5,532 nucleotides of DNA, from assembly GCA_022843345.1 (NCBI GenBank), contig JALHNW010000149.1:1-5532 (forward strand), in the 5' to 3' direction. Positions 1 through 5,532 of this stretch are shown here, piece by piece (within the stretch, counting starts at the first letter, position 1; every line of letters begins with the position of its first letter). The DNA is from Rubritepida sp. GTDB lineage: Bacteria; Pseudomonadota; Alphaproteobacteria; Acetobacterales; Acetobacteraceae. The translations under genes and the position numbers were made by a program. The notes beneath the pieces were generated by a model. The model was not told the DNA's origin and did not search any database. It worked only from the letters and a program-made list of their open reading frames with translations.

Positions 1-16
1 AGCGCGCGCCGGCCCG

Positions 17-607
17 TCACGCCCGCAGCCCGGCCAGGAAGCGCGCCACCGCGCGCGCGATGGGCCGGCGCGCGTCCTGCGGCGTCGGCAGCCGGTAGAT
101 GAAGCGCCTGATGCCGAGATAGACCAGCGATCCGTGCAGGTTCCACACATCCTCCATCTCGGGCGCGCGCAGCCCGGGGGCGGCGGCCAGTTCCTCGGCC
201 AGCGGGCGCAGGAAGGCCGCGCCCAGGTGCTCCAGGTATCGCCGGTTCAGCTCCTCGCCCGCCAGCCCCGCCCACATGAAGATCCGCATCCATTCGGGCG
301 TGAAGATCGCCGCCGTGTAGGCCTCGTAGAAGGCGGTGACCCGCGCCTCGATCGGCACCGCGCGGTCGCGCAGCGCGTCCAGCCAGGCGGGGTCCAGGCG
401 GTTCAGGTACACGCGCTCGAACACCGCCTCCAGCAGCGCGGCCTTGGAGGGGAAGTAGCGGTAGAGCAGCGCCTGCGTCACCCCCGCCCGCCGCGCCAGG
501 TCGCGCGTCGGCGCGTCCAGCCCTTCCTCGGCGAAGAAGGCGGCGGCGGCGTCGAGGATGGCGCGGCGGCGCTCCTCCGGCGGCAGGCGGCGGCGTGGTG
601 GCGTCAT
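17..607 (-). CDS. TetR/AcrR-family transcriptional regulator
   Basis: This 196-residue protein has the usual size and build of a TetR repressor. An arginine-rich N-terminus leads into a helix of the type RRAILDAAAAFFAEEG (14-29). The helix-turn-helix follows at about 34-53, with the family-typical TRDLARRAGVTQALLYRYFPSK core. The rest (about 70-196) is a helical, variable ligand-binding and dimerisation domain that I cannot assign to a named subgroup. The ATG at 607-605 is the only sensible start: the nearest upstream ATG and GTG are out of frame. The bases before it carry no clear Shine-Dalgarno, so translation may be weak or the mRNA near-leaderless. It is divergent from the hydroxylase/TRAP operon across 70 bases, the classic arrangement for a repressor acting on both itself and its neighbour. 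Family assignment is firm; target and ligand are inferred from position, and the likely inducer is the substrate or product of the adjacent enzyme. Confidence 0.95.
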   Translation of the reverse strand: MTPPRRRLPPEERRRAILDAAAAFFAEEGLDAPTRDLARRAGVTQALLYRYFPSKAALLEAVFERVYLNRLDPAWLDALRDRAVPIEARVTAFYEAYTAAIFTPEWMRIFMWAGLAGEELNRRYLEHLGAAFLRPLAEELAAAPGLRAPEMEDVWNLHGSLVYLGIRRFIYRLPTPQDARRPIARAVARFLAGLRA

Positions 608-636
608 GGCTTGACAGCACCATGCCCGTTGGTTTT

Positions 637-653
637 CGCTTGATCAACAAGCG
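637..653. promoter_or_regulatory. Palindromic candidate operator for the divergent TetR regulator
   Basis: The sequence CGCTTG-ATCAA-CAAGCG is a perfect 6-base inverted repeat with a 5-base spacer. Nested in it at 640-647, with a slightly shifted centre, is the 8-base palindrome TTGATCAA. TetR dimers bind short inverted repeats of this kind, often between the regulator and a divergent target. The site lies just downstream of where a -10 element would sit for the TTGACA at 611-616, where binding would block transcription. It ends 24 bases before the first operon start codon. The symmetry is seen; the operator role is inferred. Confidence 0.45.
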
Positions 654-662
654 CCCCGGCGC

Positions 663-668
663 AGGGAG
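663..668 (+). promoter_or_regulatory. Ribosome binding site of the FAD-subunit gene
   Basis: AGGGAG lies 9 bases before the ATG at 678. This good match to the anti-Shine-Dalgarno at normal spacing fixes that start. Confidence 0.75.
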
Positions 669-677
669 ACACGATCC

Positions 678-1490
678 ATGAAATGGCCAGCGACCTCCTA
701 CCGGCGCGCGTCCAGCCTCGGCGACGTGTGGCAGGCCTTCGCCGAGGGCGGCGCGGGCGTGCAGCTGCTGGCCGGCGGGCAGACCCTGCTGGCCACCCTG
801 GCCTTCCGCCTGAGCGAGCCGGCCCTGCTGCTCGACATCACCCGCATCCCCACCCTGCGCGGCATCGCCCTGCACGGGGGCGCGCTGCGGATCGGCGCGC
901 TGACAACCCATGCCGGGCTGGGGCGCGACCCGCTGGTGGCCCGCCACGCGCCGCTGCTGGCGCAGGCCGTGCCGCTGATCGCCCACCCGGCCATCCGCAA
1001 CCGCGGCACCATCGGCGGCAGCCTCGCCAATGCCGACCCGGCGGCCGAGCTGCCGGCCTGCGCCGTCGCGCTGGAGGCCACGCTGGTCCTGGCCTCCGCG
1101 CAGGGCGAACGGCGCGTCCCGGCGGGCGAGTTCTTCACCGGCCTGCTCTCCACCGCGCTGCGCCCGGGTGAGCTGATCCTCGCCGTGGAAGTGCCCATCG
1201 GGCGCGGCGGCAGCATCACCGAAATCGCCCGCCGTTCGGGCGACTACGCCATGTGCGGGCTGGCGCTGGTGGGCGCGCGCCCGGTCTTCTTCGGCGTGGG
1301 CGACGGGCCGGTGCTGGCGCGCGGCGCCGGGGCGGCCCTGGCACGCGGCGACGTGGAGGCCGCCTGCGCCGCCCTGGACACCGACCTGGACCCCCCCACC
1401 GACATGCACGGCCCGCCCGCGATGAAGCGCCATTTGGCGCGCGTGCTGCTGCGCCGCGCGGCGGCACCCCGGCAGGAGCAGGCGGCATGA
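678..1490 (+). CDS. FAD-binding subunit (medium, CoxM-like) of a xanthine dehydrogenase-family molybdenum hydroxylase
   Basis: This 270-residue protein is the flavin subunit that takes electrons from the iron-sulfur subunit and passes them to an external acceptor. Two FAD-binding loops are visible: AGGQTLL at 32-38 (usual form AGGQSLLP) and the TIGGSLANADPAAELP loop at 111-126, preceded by the conserved IRNRG. From about 172 to 262 lies the smaller CO-dehydrogenase-flavoprotein C-terminal domain, including a RRSGDYAM segment like the RSGDFA seen in relatives. Length is close to but slightly under the usual 280-290 residues, and nothing essential appears missing. The start is set by the Shine-Dalgarno at 663-668. 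It is the first gene of the operon and overlaps the next by four bases. No NAD-binding signature could be assigned, so the acceptor (NAD, quinone or a cytochrome) is unknown. The subunit type is firm. It does not show which substrate the enzyme uses. Confidence 0.95.
   Translation: MKWPATSYRRASSLGDVWQAFAEGGAGVQLLAGGQTLLATLAFRLSEPALLLDITRIPTLRGIALHGGALRIGALTTHAGLGRDPLVARHAPLLAQAVPLIAHPAIRNRGTIGGSLANADPAAELPACAVALEATLVLASAQGERRVPAGEFFTGLLSTALRPGELILAVEVPIGRGGSITEIARRSGDYAMCGLALVGARPVFFGVGDGPVLARGAGAALARGDVEAACAALDTDLDPPTDMHGPPAMKRHLARVLLRRAAAPRQEQAA
1474..1490 (+). promoter_or_regulatory. Shine-Dalgarno plus ATGA stop/start overlap (FAD to Fe-S subunit)
   Basis: AGGAG at 1474-1478 sits 8 bases before the ATG at 1487. 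That ATG overlaps the TGA of the FAD-subunit gene (1488-1490) as ATGA, an arrangement that usually means translational coupling. It decides the start of the small subunit over the upstream in-frame extension. Confidence 0.8.
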
Positions 1491-1960
1491 GCCAGCGCAC
1501 CGAGATCACCCTGACGGTGAATGGCGAGCGCGTGACACGCAGCGTCGAGGCGCGGCGCCATTTGGTGGATTTCCTGCGCCTCGACCTCGGCCTCACGGGC
1601 ACCCATGCGGGCTGCGAGCACGGCGTCTGCGGCGCCTGCACCGTGCGGGTGGATGGGGTGATCGTGCGCGGCTGCCTCGTCGTCGCCGCCAGCCTGGACG
1701 GCGCGGAAGTGACGACCGTGGAAGGGCTGGCCGACAGCGGCGAAATCCGCGCGCTCCAGGCCGCCTTCGTGGCGCGCAACGCCGCGCAATGCGGCTTCTG
1801 CACGCCCGGCATGGTGATGACCGCGGCCGACATCCTGCGCCACCACCCCGAGGCCACGCGGGCCGAGATCCGCGAGCACCTGTCGGGCAACTACTGCCGC
1901 TGCACCGGCTACCAGGCCATCGTGGACGCGGTGCAGGACGTGCTGGAGGCTGCACGATGA
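1487..1960 (+). CDS. [2Fe-2S] subunit (small, CoxS-like) of the molybdenum hydroxylase
   Basis: This 157-residue protein carries two [2Fe-2S] clusters that wire the molybdenum site to FAD. The N-terminal plant-ferredoxin-type domain has the ligands C43, C48, C51 and C63 (C-x4-C-x2-C-x11-C), in the context GCEHGVCGACTV. The C-terminal four-helix domain has C102 and C105 (QCGFCTPGM) and C137 and C139 (NYCRCTGY). Q101 before the first of these is the residue that in the family contacts the molybdopterin cofactor. All eight cysteines are present, so the electron path looks intact. The size is the family norm and there is no C-terminal haem extension, unlike membrane-linked relatives that feed cytochromes. 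An in-frame reading extends upstream to 1253, but that part is only a shadow of the FAD-subunit gene. The protein proper begins at the ATG at 1487, which has a good Shine-Dalgarno. Confidence 0.96.
   Translation: MSQRTEITLTVNGERVTRSVEARRHLVDFLRLDLGLTGTHAGCEHGVCGACTVRVDGVIVRGCLVVAASLDGAEVTTVEGLADSGEIRALQAAFVARNAAQCGFCTPGMVMTAADILRHHPEATRAEIREHLSGNYCRCTGYQAIVDAVQDVLEAAR
1945..1960 (+). promoter_or_regulatory. Shine-Dalgarno plus ATGA stop/start overlap (Fe-S to Mo subunit)
   Basis: GGAGG at 1945-1949 is 7 bases before the ATG at 1957. That ATG again overlaps the preceding stop (TGA 1958-1960) as ATGA. Repeating the coupling at both junctions would keep the three subunits in step. Confidence 0.8.
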
Positions 1961-4341
1961 ACGAGATCACCATCGGCCTGTCGCGCGAGGACCTGCCCAA
2001 TTCCTACATCGGCCGCTCCGTCCCGCGCCCCAGCGTGGCGAAGCTGGTGGAAGGCCGCGCCACCTACACCGACGACGTCGCGCTGCCGCGCACGCTGCAC
2101 GCGGCCTTCCTGCGCTCGCCCCACGCCCATGCGCGCTTCACGGTGCGCGACACGGAGGCCGCGCTGCGCGTGCCCGGCGTCGTGCGCGTCTTCACCGGCC
2201 ACGACCTCGCCGCCCTCTGCACCCCCTGGGTCGCCACGCTGGAGCACCTGAAGGGCATGAAGTCCGCCCCCCAGCGCCCCCTGCCGCTGGACCGCGCCAC
2301 CTGGCAGGGCGAGGCCGTCGTCGCCGTCCTGGCCGACACCCGCGCCGCCGCCGAGGACGGCGCCCTGGCGCTGGACGTGGAATGGGAGGCGCTGCCCGCC
2401 CAGACCGACATGGAAACCGCGCTGAAGCCCGGCGCCGTGGTGATCCACCCCGAGCTGGGTGACAACCTCGCCTTCCGCCGCACCGCCACCCATGGCGACG
2501 TGGACGCCGCCTTCGCCACCGCGCACCGCGTGGTCGAGGCCCGCTTCGTCACCGGCCGGCACACGGGGGTGACGCTGGAAGGCCGCTCCATCCTGGCCGA
2601 CTTCAACCGCGCGGACGGCACGCTGACCGTGCACCACGCCACCCAGGCCCCGCACATGATCCAGGAGGTGCTGGCCCAGCACCTGGGCCTGCCCGCCGGC
2701 AAGGTGCGGGTGGTGTGCAAGGATGTCGGCGGCTCCTTCGGCATCAAGGTCCACGTCTATCCGGATGAAATGGCGGTGGCGGCGATGAGCGTGGCCCTCG
2801 CCCGCCCGGTGAAGTTCGTGGCCGACCGCTTCGAGAGTTTTTCCTCCGACATCCACGCGCGTGACCACCGCATCCTGGCGCGCATCGCGGTGGCGGAAGA
2901 CGGCACCATCATCGGCTTCGACGTGGATGACCTGACGGGCATCGGCCCCTATTCCGTCTATCCCCGCACCAGCGCGGTGGAGGGCAACCAGGTGGTGAAC
3001 CTCTGCGGCGGGCCGTACCGCTTCGAGCACTACCGCTGCACCACCACTGTCGTGCTCCAGAACAAGGCGGCCACCTGCCAGTACCGCGCCGTGGGCCACC
3101 CCATCGCCACCGCGGTGACGGAAGGCCTGGTGGACCTGGCCGCCGAGGCGCTGGGGATGGACCCGCTGGAGCTGCGCCGCCGCAACCTCATCGCCGACGA
3201 CGCCTATCCCACCACCTCGCCCGCGGGCATGCGCTTCGAGGGGCTGTCGCACCACGCCAGCCTGGACAAGCTGCTCTCGATGGTCCCGCTGGACCGCATC
3301 CGCGCCGACCAGGCGGAAGCCCGCGCGCGCGGCGTGTTCCGCGGCCTGGGCTTCGCCAGCTTCATCGAGCTGACCAACCCCTCGCCCTTCATGTACGGCA
3401 TCGGCGGCGCGCGCATCTCGGCGCAGGATGGCTGCACGGTGCGGATGGACCCCGACGGCTCCGTGGTGGCCGCGTCCGGCGTCACCGAGCAGGGCCAGGG
3501 CACCGAGGCCATCCTGGCGCAGATCGTGGCCCACGGCGTCGGCGTGTCTGTCGGCAAGGTGCGCGTCGTGACGGGCGACACGCTAGCCACCCCCTATGGC
3601 GGCGGCACCTGGGCCTGCCGCGGCGCCGGCATCGGCGGCGAGGCGGCGCTGCAAGGCGCGCTCGCGCTCAAGGCGCAGATCCTGGAGGTGGCCGGCGCCA
3701 TGCTCCAGGCGAGGCCCGAGGCGCTGGACGTGGTGATGGGCGAGGTGGTGGACCGCGCCACCGGCACCCCGCGCATGCCGCTCGGCGAACTCGGCCGCAT
3801 CCTCTACTTCCGCGGCGACACCCTGCCCAAGGACCTGCCGCGCGAGCTGGTGCAGACCCGCCATTACATCACCAAGGAATACCCCTTCGCCTTCACCAAC
3901 GGCATCCAGGCGAGCTGGGTGGAGGTGGACACCGACACCGGCATGGTTACCCTCCTCGAACACTGGTGCGTGGAGGATTGCGGGCGCATCATCAACCCGC
4001 TGCTGGTGGACGAGCAGGTGAAGGGCGGCATCGTCCAGGGCATCGGCGGCGCGCTCTACGAGCATTGCCTGTACGACGAGCAGGGCAACCTGCTGACCAC
4101 GACCATGGCCGACTACCTGGTCCCCATGGCCGCCGAGATGCCGGAGATGCATGTCGGCCACGTCGAGACGCCGACGCGCGAATCCCTGCTCGGCGCCAAG
4201 GGCGCGGGCGAGGCAGGCACGGCGGGCGCGCCGGCCGCGGTGATGAACGCCATCAACGACGCGCTGCGCCCACTGGGCGCCCGCGTGACCGAGCAGCCCT
4301 TCACGCCGGCGCGCATCCTGGCCGCGCTGGGCCGCATCTGA
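1957..4341 (+). CDS. Molybdopterin-binding catalytic subunit (large, CoxL/XdhB-like) of a molybdenum hydroxylase; substrate unknown
   Basis: This 794-residue catalytic subunit fits the usual 760-820. The a/b hammerhead domain is at about 29-140, with GRATYTDDV and LRSPHAHA. The molybdopterin-binding domains follow and include GGSFGIK (258-264), TEQGQGTEA (510-518) and the C-terminal GAKGAGEAGTAG. E752 in that last motif matches the invariant glutamate that activates the water ligand on Mo. The loop that defines CO dehydrogenases reads CQYRAVGHP (374-382): A378 replaces the catalytic cysteine of form I (AYxCSFR), and form II (AYxGAGR) does not fit either. The enzyme is therefore probably a hydroxylase of an organic substrate, such as an aromatic, N-heterocycle or aldehyde, not a CO dehydrogenase. 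The usual LEPR motif reads LEGR (207-210). The ATG at 1957 is chosen because it has a Shine-Dalgarno and overlaps the previous stop; a longer in-frame reading back to 1789 only shadows the small-subunit gene. No cofactor-maturation gene (XdhC or CoxD/E/F/G type) is in the window. Confidence 0.95.
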   Translation: MNEITIGLSREDLPNSYIGRSVPRPSVAKLVEGRATYTDDVALPRTLHAAFLRSPHAHARFTVRDTEAALRVPGVVRVFTGHDLAALCTPWVATLEHLKGMKSAPQRPLPLDRATWQGEAVVAVLADTRAAAEDGALALDVEWEALPAQTDMETALKPGAVVIHPELGDNLAFRRTATHGDVDAAFATAHRVVEARFVTGRHTGVTLEGRSILADFNRADGTLTVHHATQAPHMIQEVLAQHLGLPAGKVRVVCKDVGGSFGIKVHVYPDEMAVAAMSVALARPVKFVADRFESFSSDIHARDHRILARIAVAEDGTIIGFDVDDLTGIGPYSVYPRTSAVEGNQVVNLCGGPYRFEHYRCTTTVVLQNKAATCQYRAVGHPIATAVTEGLVDLAAEALGMDPLELRRRNLIADDAYPTTSPAGMRFEGLSHHASLDKLLSMVPLDRIRADQAEARARGVFRGLGFASFIELTNPSPFMYGIGGARISAQDGCTVRMDPDGSVVAASGVTEQGQGTEAILAQIVAHGVGVSVGKVRVVTGDTLATPYGGGTWACRGAGIGGEAALQGALALKAQILEVAGAMLQARPEALDVVMGEVVDRATGTPRMPLGELGRILYFRGDTLPKDLPRELVQTRHYITKEYPFAFTNGIQASWVEVDTDTGMVTLLEHWCVEDCGRIINPLLVDEQVKGGIVQGIGGALYEHCLYDEQGNLLTTTMADYLVPMAAEMPEMHVGHVETPTRESLLGAKGAGEAGTAGAPAAVMNAINDALRPLGARVTEQPFTPARILAALGRI

Positions 4342-4347
4342 ACGAAC

Positions 4348-4355
4348 AGGGAGGA
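4348..4355 (+). promoter_or_regulatory. Ribosome binding site of the TRAP binding-protein gene
   Basis: AGGGAGGA lies 10 bases before the ATG at 4366, the strongest Shine-Dalgarno in the window. Binding proteins are normally needed in excess over their permease, and an independent strong site suits that. The 24-base gap (4342-4365) has no hairpin or promoter that I can see, so read-through from the hydroxylase genes is expected. Confidence 0.8.
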
Positions 4356-4365
4356 ACGACAACTA

Positions 4366-5436
4366 ATGAGCACGCATCGCCGCAGCCTGATCCTGGGCGC
4401 ATCCTCGCTGCCCCTCGTCGCCTACCACGCGAAGGCGCAGACCGCGCTGAACCTCACCATCGCCAGCTCCCACCCGGTGGCCAATTTCTGGGTGGCGATG
4501 ATGAAGAACAGCTTCCAGCCGGAGGTGGACAAGCACCTGCGCGACAACGGCAACACCCACCGCATCAACTGGCGCGAGGCCTATGGCGGCACGCTCTACC
4601 GCTTCCAGGACACGATGGAGGCGGTGCGCGACAACATCACCGACATCGGCTACGTCGGCACGCTGTGGGAGGGCAGCACCATGCCCCTCCAGAACGTCAC
4701 CTACTTCACGCCCTTCGCCACCGGCGACCACGGCGTGGTGGCCAACGCCTTCGAGCGGCTGAACGAGACGCAGCCGGCGATCCGGCAGAACTGGTCCTCG
4801 CTCAACATGGTGCCGCTGAGCTCCTACATCACCGACACCTACCACATCTGGTCCAACTTCCCCGTCCGCACGCTGGACGATCTGCGGAACCGCAAGATCA
4901 GCGCGCCGGGCACCAGCGCCAACTGGCTGCAAGGCACGGGGGCGACGCCGGTGGATGGCGCGCTCACCACCTACTACACCGACATCCAGACGGGGGTGAG
5001 CGAGGGCGCGCTGTCCTTCTTCGTCGGCATCCTGCCCACCCGCGTGCACGAGGTGGCGCGCTTCATCACCAAGTGCGACGTGGGCGCGATGTATGTCGGC
5101 GGCATCGCCGCCAACCGCCAGCGCTTCGAGCGCTGGCCGGAGAACATCCGCCGCGCGATGACGGCCGGCGGCAAGGCGGCGACGGCGGCGCACATCGCCG
5201 ACGTCTCCGCCCGCATCAGCACGGCGGAGGCCGAGATGCTGCGCCAGGGCGCGCAGATCTCCACCCTCGCGCCCGCCGAGCGCGAGCGCTGGATCCGCGG
5301 CCTGCCCAACCTGGCGCGCACCTGGGCCGACAGCTCCGGCCCCGCCTCGCGCGACGTGCTGGCCGCCTACTTCGCCGCGGTGCGCGAGGGCGGCGGCCGC
5401 CCGGCCCGCGACTTGGACCGCGAGCTGGCGGCCTGA
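4366..5436 (+). CDS. TRAP transporter substrate-binding protein, DctP family
   Basis: This 356-residue protein is the periplasmic solute receptor of a tripartite ATP-independent periplasmic transporter, which drives uptake with an ion gradient. A signal peptide with arginines at 5-6 (HRRSLILGAS) and a weak hydrophobic core ends at AKA-QT (likely cleavage after A24). DctP-type features include AYGGTLYRFQDTMEAV (72-87) and VGTLWEGSTMPLQNVTYFTPF (97-117). Later come TLDDLRNRKISAPG (169-182) and GTGATPVDGALTTYYTDIQTGV (190-211). In classical dicarboxylate and sialate receptors the KI of the third motif is followed by the arginine that clamps the substrate carboxylate; here it is S179. That suggests a different binding mode or ligand, so 'C4-dicarboxylate' should not be taken literally. 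The length is slightly above the usual 325-340. The gene is in line with the hydroxylase genes and is followed after five bases by a further ORF, as expected for a dctPQM-type set. Confidence 0.92.
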   Translation: MSTHRRSLILGASSLPLVAYHAKAQTALNLTIASSHPVANFWVAMMKNSFQPEVDKHLRDNGNTHRINWREAYGGTLYRFQDTMEAVRDNITDIGYVGTLWEGSTMPLQNVTYFTPFATGDHGVVANAFERLNETQPAIRQNWSSLNMVPLSSYITDTYHIWSNFPVRTLDDLRNRKISAPGTSANWLQGTGATPVDGALTTYYTDIQTGVSEGALSFFVGILPTRVHEVARFITKCDVGAMYVGGIAANRQRFERWPENIRRAMTAGGKAATAAHIADVSARISTAEAEMLRQGAQISTLAPAERERWIRGLPNLARTWADSSGPASRDVLAAYFAAVREGGGRPARDLDRELAA

Positions 5437-5441
5437 GCGGC

Positions 5442-5532
5442 ATGGCCGATGACGTGAACCTGGCGGCGCTGGAAGTCACCGCGCCGCCGCAGCCGGCGGA
5501 CCCGGTGCGCCTGGTGCTGGACCTGCTGGCGG
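5442..5532 (+). CDS. Start of a further gene, probably the TRAP small permease (DctQ) or a fused DctQM; cut by window end
   Basis: An open frame starts at the ATG at 5442, five bases after the binding-protein stop, and runs off the end of the window after 30 codons. The visible N-terminus is short and polar (MADDVNLAALEV), then proline-rich (TAPPQPADP), then turns amphipathic to hydrophobic (VRLVLDLLA). That would fit the cytoplasmic lead-in to the first membrane helix of a TRAP membrane subunit. The Shine-Dalgarno is poor, so expression probably depends on translation of the upstream gene. An in-frame GTG at 5454 is an alternative start. The identity rests almost wholly on position: no diagnostic motif has been reached. 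Confidence 0.6.
   Translation, partial: MADDVNLAALEVTAPPQPADPVRLVLDLLA

Larger units (their letters stand above)
608..677. promoter_or_regulatory. Divergent intergenic region with candidate promoter and TetR operator
   Basis: These 70 bases separate the regulator from the operon and must hold both promoters unless transcripts start elsewhere. On the plus strand a perfect sigma-70 -35 hexamer TTGACA lies at 611-616. At 17-18 bases spacing (634-640) the sequence is a T-rich stretch that matches TATAAT poorly, so the promoter is only tentative. The region is also visibly AT-richer than its surroundings around 629-650. No clear promoter could be picked on the minus strand. Confidence 0.5.

Noticed and set aside
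1..16. GC-repeat sequence after the TetR stop, as a possible terminator
   Set aside because: Only 16 bases are visible. The alternating GC has no convincing stem and no following T-run in the direction of transcription.
134..643. Plus-strand open frame opposite the TetR gene
   Set aside because: The translation is low-complexity and lacks motifs, while the minus-strand frame is a clear TetR protein. The frame also runs across the likely control region.
2836..2842. Short T-run in an otherwise GC-rich gene, as a possible slippage or frameshift site
   Set aside because: The reading frame continues normally on both sides (E-S-F-S-S-D) and the family alignment is uninterrupted, so it is ordinary coding sequence.
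1909..3534. Long open frame on the minus strand (541 codons) opposite the catalytic subunit
   Set aside because: It is an antisense shadow. Its product is rich in His, Gly, Ala, Val, Gln and Arg with no recognisable domain, as expected where the real gene uses G/C third bases, and the plus-strand frame has many family motifs.
1957..4341. Naming the enzyme aerobic CO dehydrogenase (coxMSL)
   Set aside because: Gene order and domains match, but the loop at residues 374-382 lacks the form I cysteine and the form II GAGR. No cox accessory genes are visible.
4342..4365. Terminator or promoter between the hydroxylase and TRAP genes
   Set aside because: The 24 bases are purine-rich, with no inverted repeat, no T-run and no room for a promoter. 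They are explained by the Shine-Dalgarno.
3583..5193. Two long minus-strand open frames opposite the end of the catalytic subunit and the TRAP receptor (3583-4362 and 4363-5193)
   Set aside because: Both are high-GC shadows with biased, repetitive composition. They lie fully opposite well-supported genes.

Overview
The window is GC-rich throughout (about 70% by eye) and its codons end almost entirely in G or C. Genes are tightly packed. This suggests a high-GC proteobacterium. A TRAP transporter next to a three-subunit molybdenum hydroxylase is a common sort of neighbourhood in metabolically versatile Alphaproteobacteria, for example the Roseomonas/Acetobacteraceae or Bradyrhizobium type. The taxonomic guess is inference from composition and gene content only.

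Layout: a TetR-family repressor gene lies on the minus strand (17-607). A 70-base divergent intergenic region (608-677) holds a perfect TTGACA hexamer and a palindromic element that could be an operator. Five genes then run on the plus strand. The first three encode the FAD (678-1490), [2Fe-2S] (1487-1960) and molybdopterin (1957-4341) subunits of a xanthine dehydrogenase/CO dehydrogenase-family hydroxylase, in the medium-small-large order of cox operons. Consecutive genes overlap by ATGA. After a 24-base gap with a strong Shine-Dalgarno sequence comes a DctP-type TRAP substrate-binding protein (4366-5436). Five bases later an ORF begins that the window cuts off (5442-5532), probably a TRAP membrane subunit. 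No stretch of 300 bases lacks a gene.

How the genes may work together (inference): the TRAP system would import a small organic, probably anionic, compound. The molybdenum hydroxylase would oxidise it using water as the oxygen source, passing electrons Mo -> 2 x [2Fe-2S] -> FAD -> unknown acceptor. The divergent TetR protein would control the operon in response to the substrate or a product. The large subunit has neither the form I nor the form II CO-dehydrogenase active-site loop, so CO is an unlikely substrate. The binding protein lacks the arginine that usually holds a carboxylate in TRAP systems. Both point away from the default annotations (CO dehydrogenase, C4-dicarboxylate uptake). The true substrate cannot be read from the sequence.
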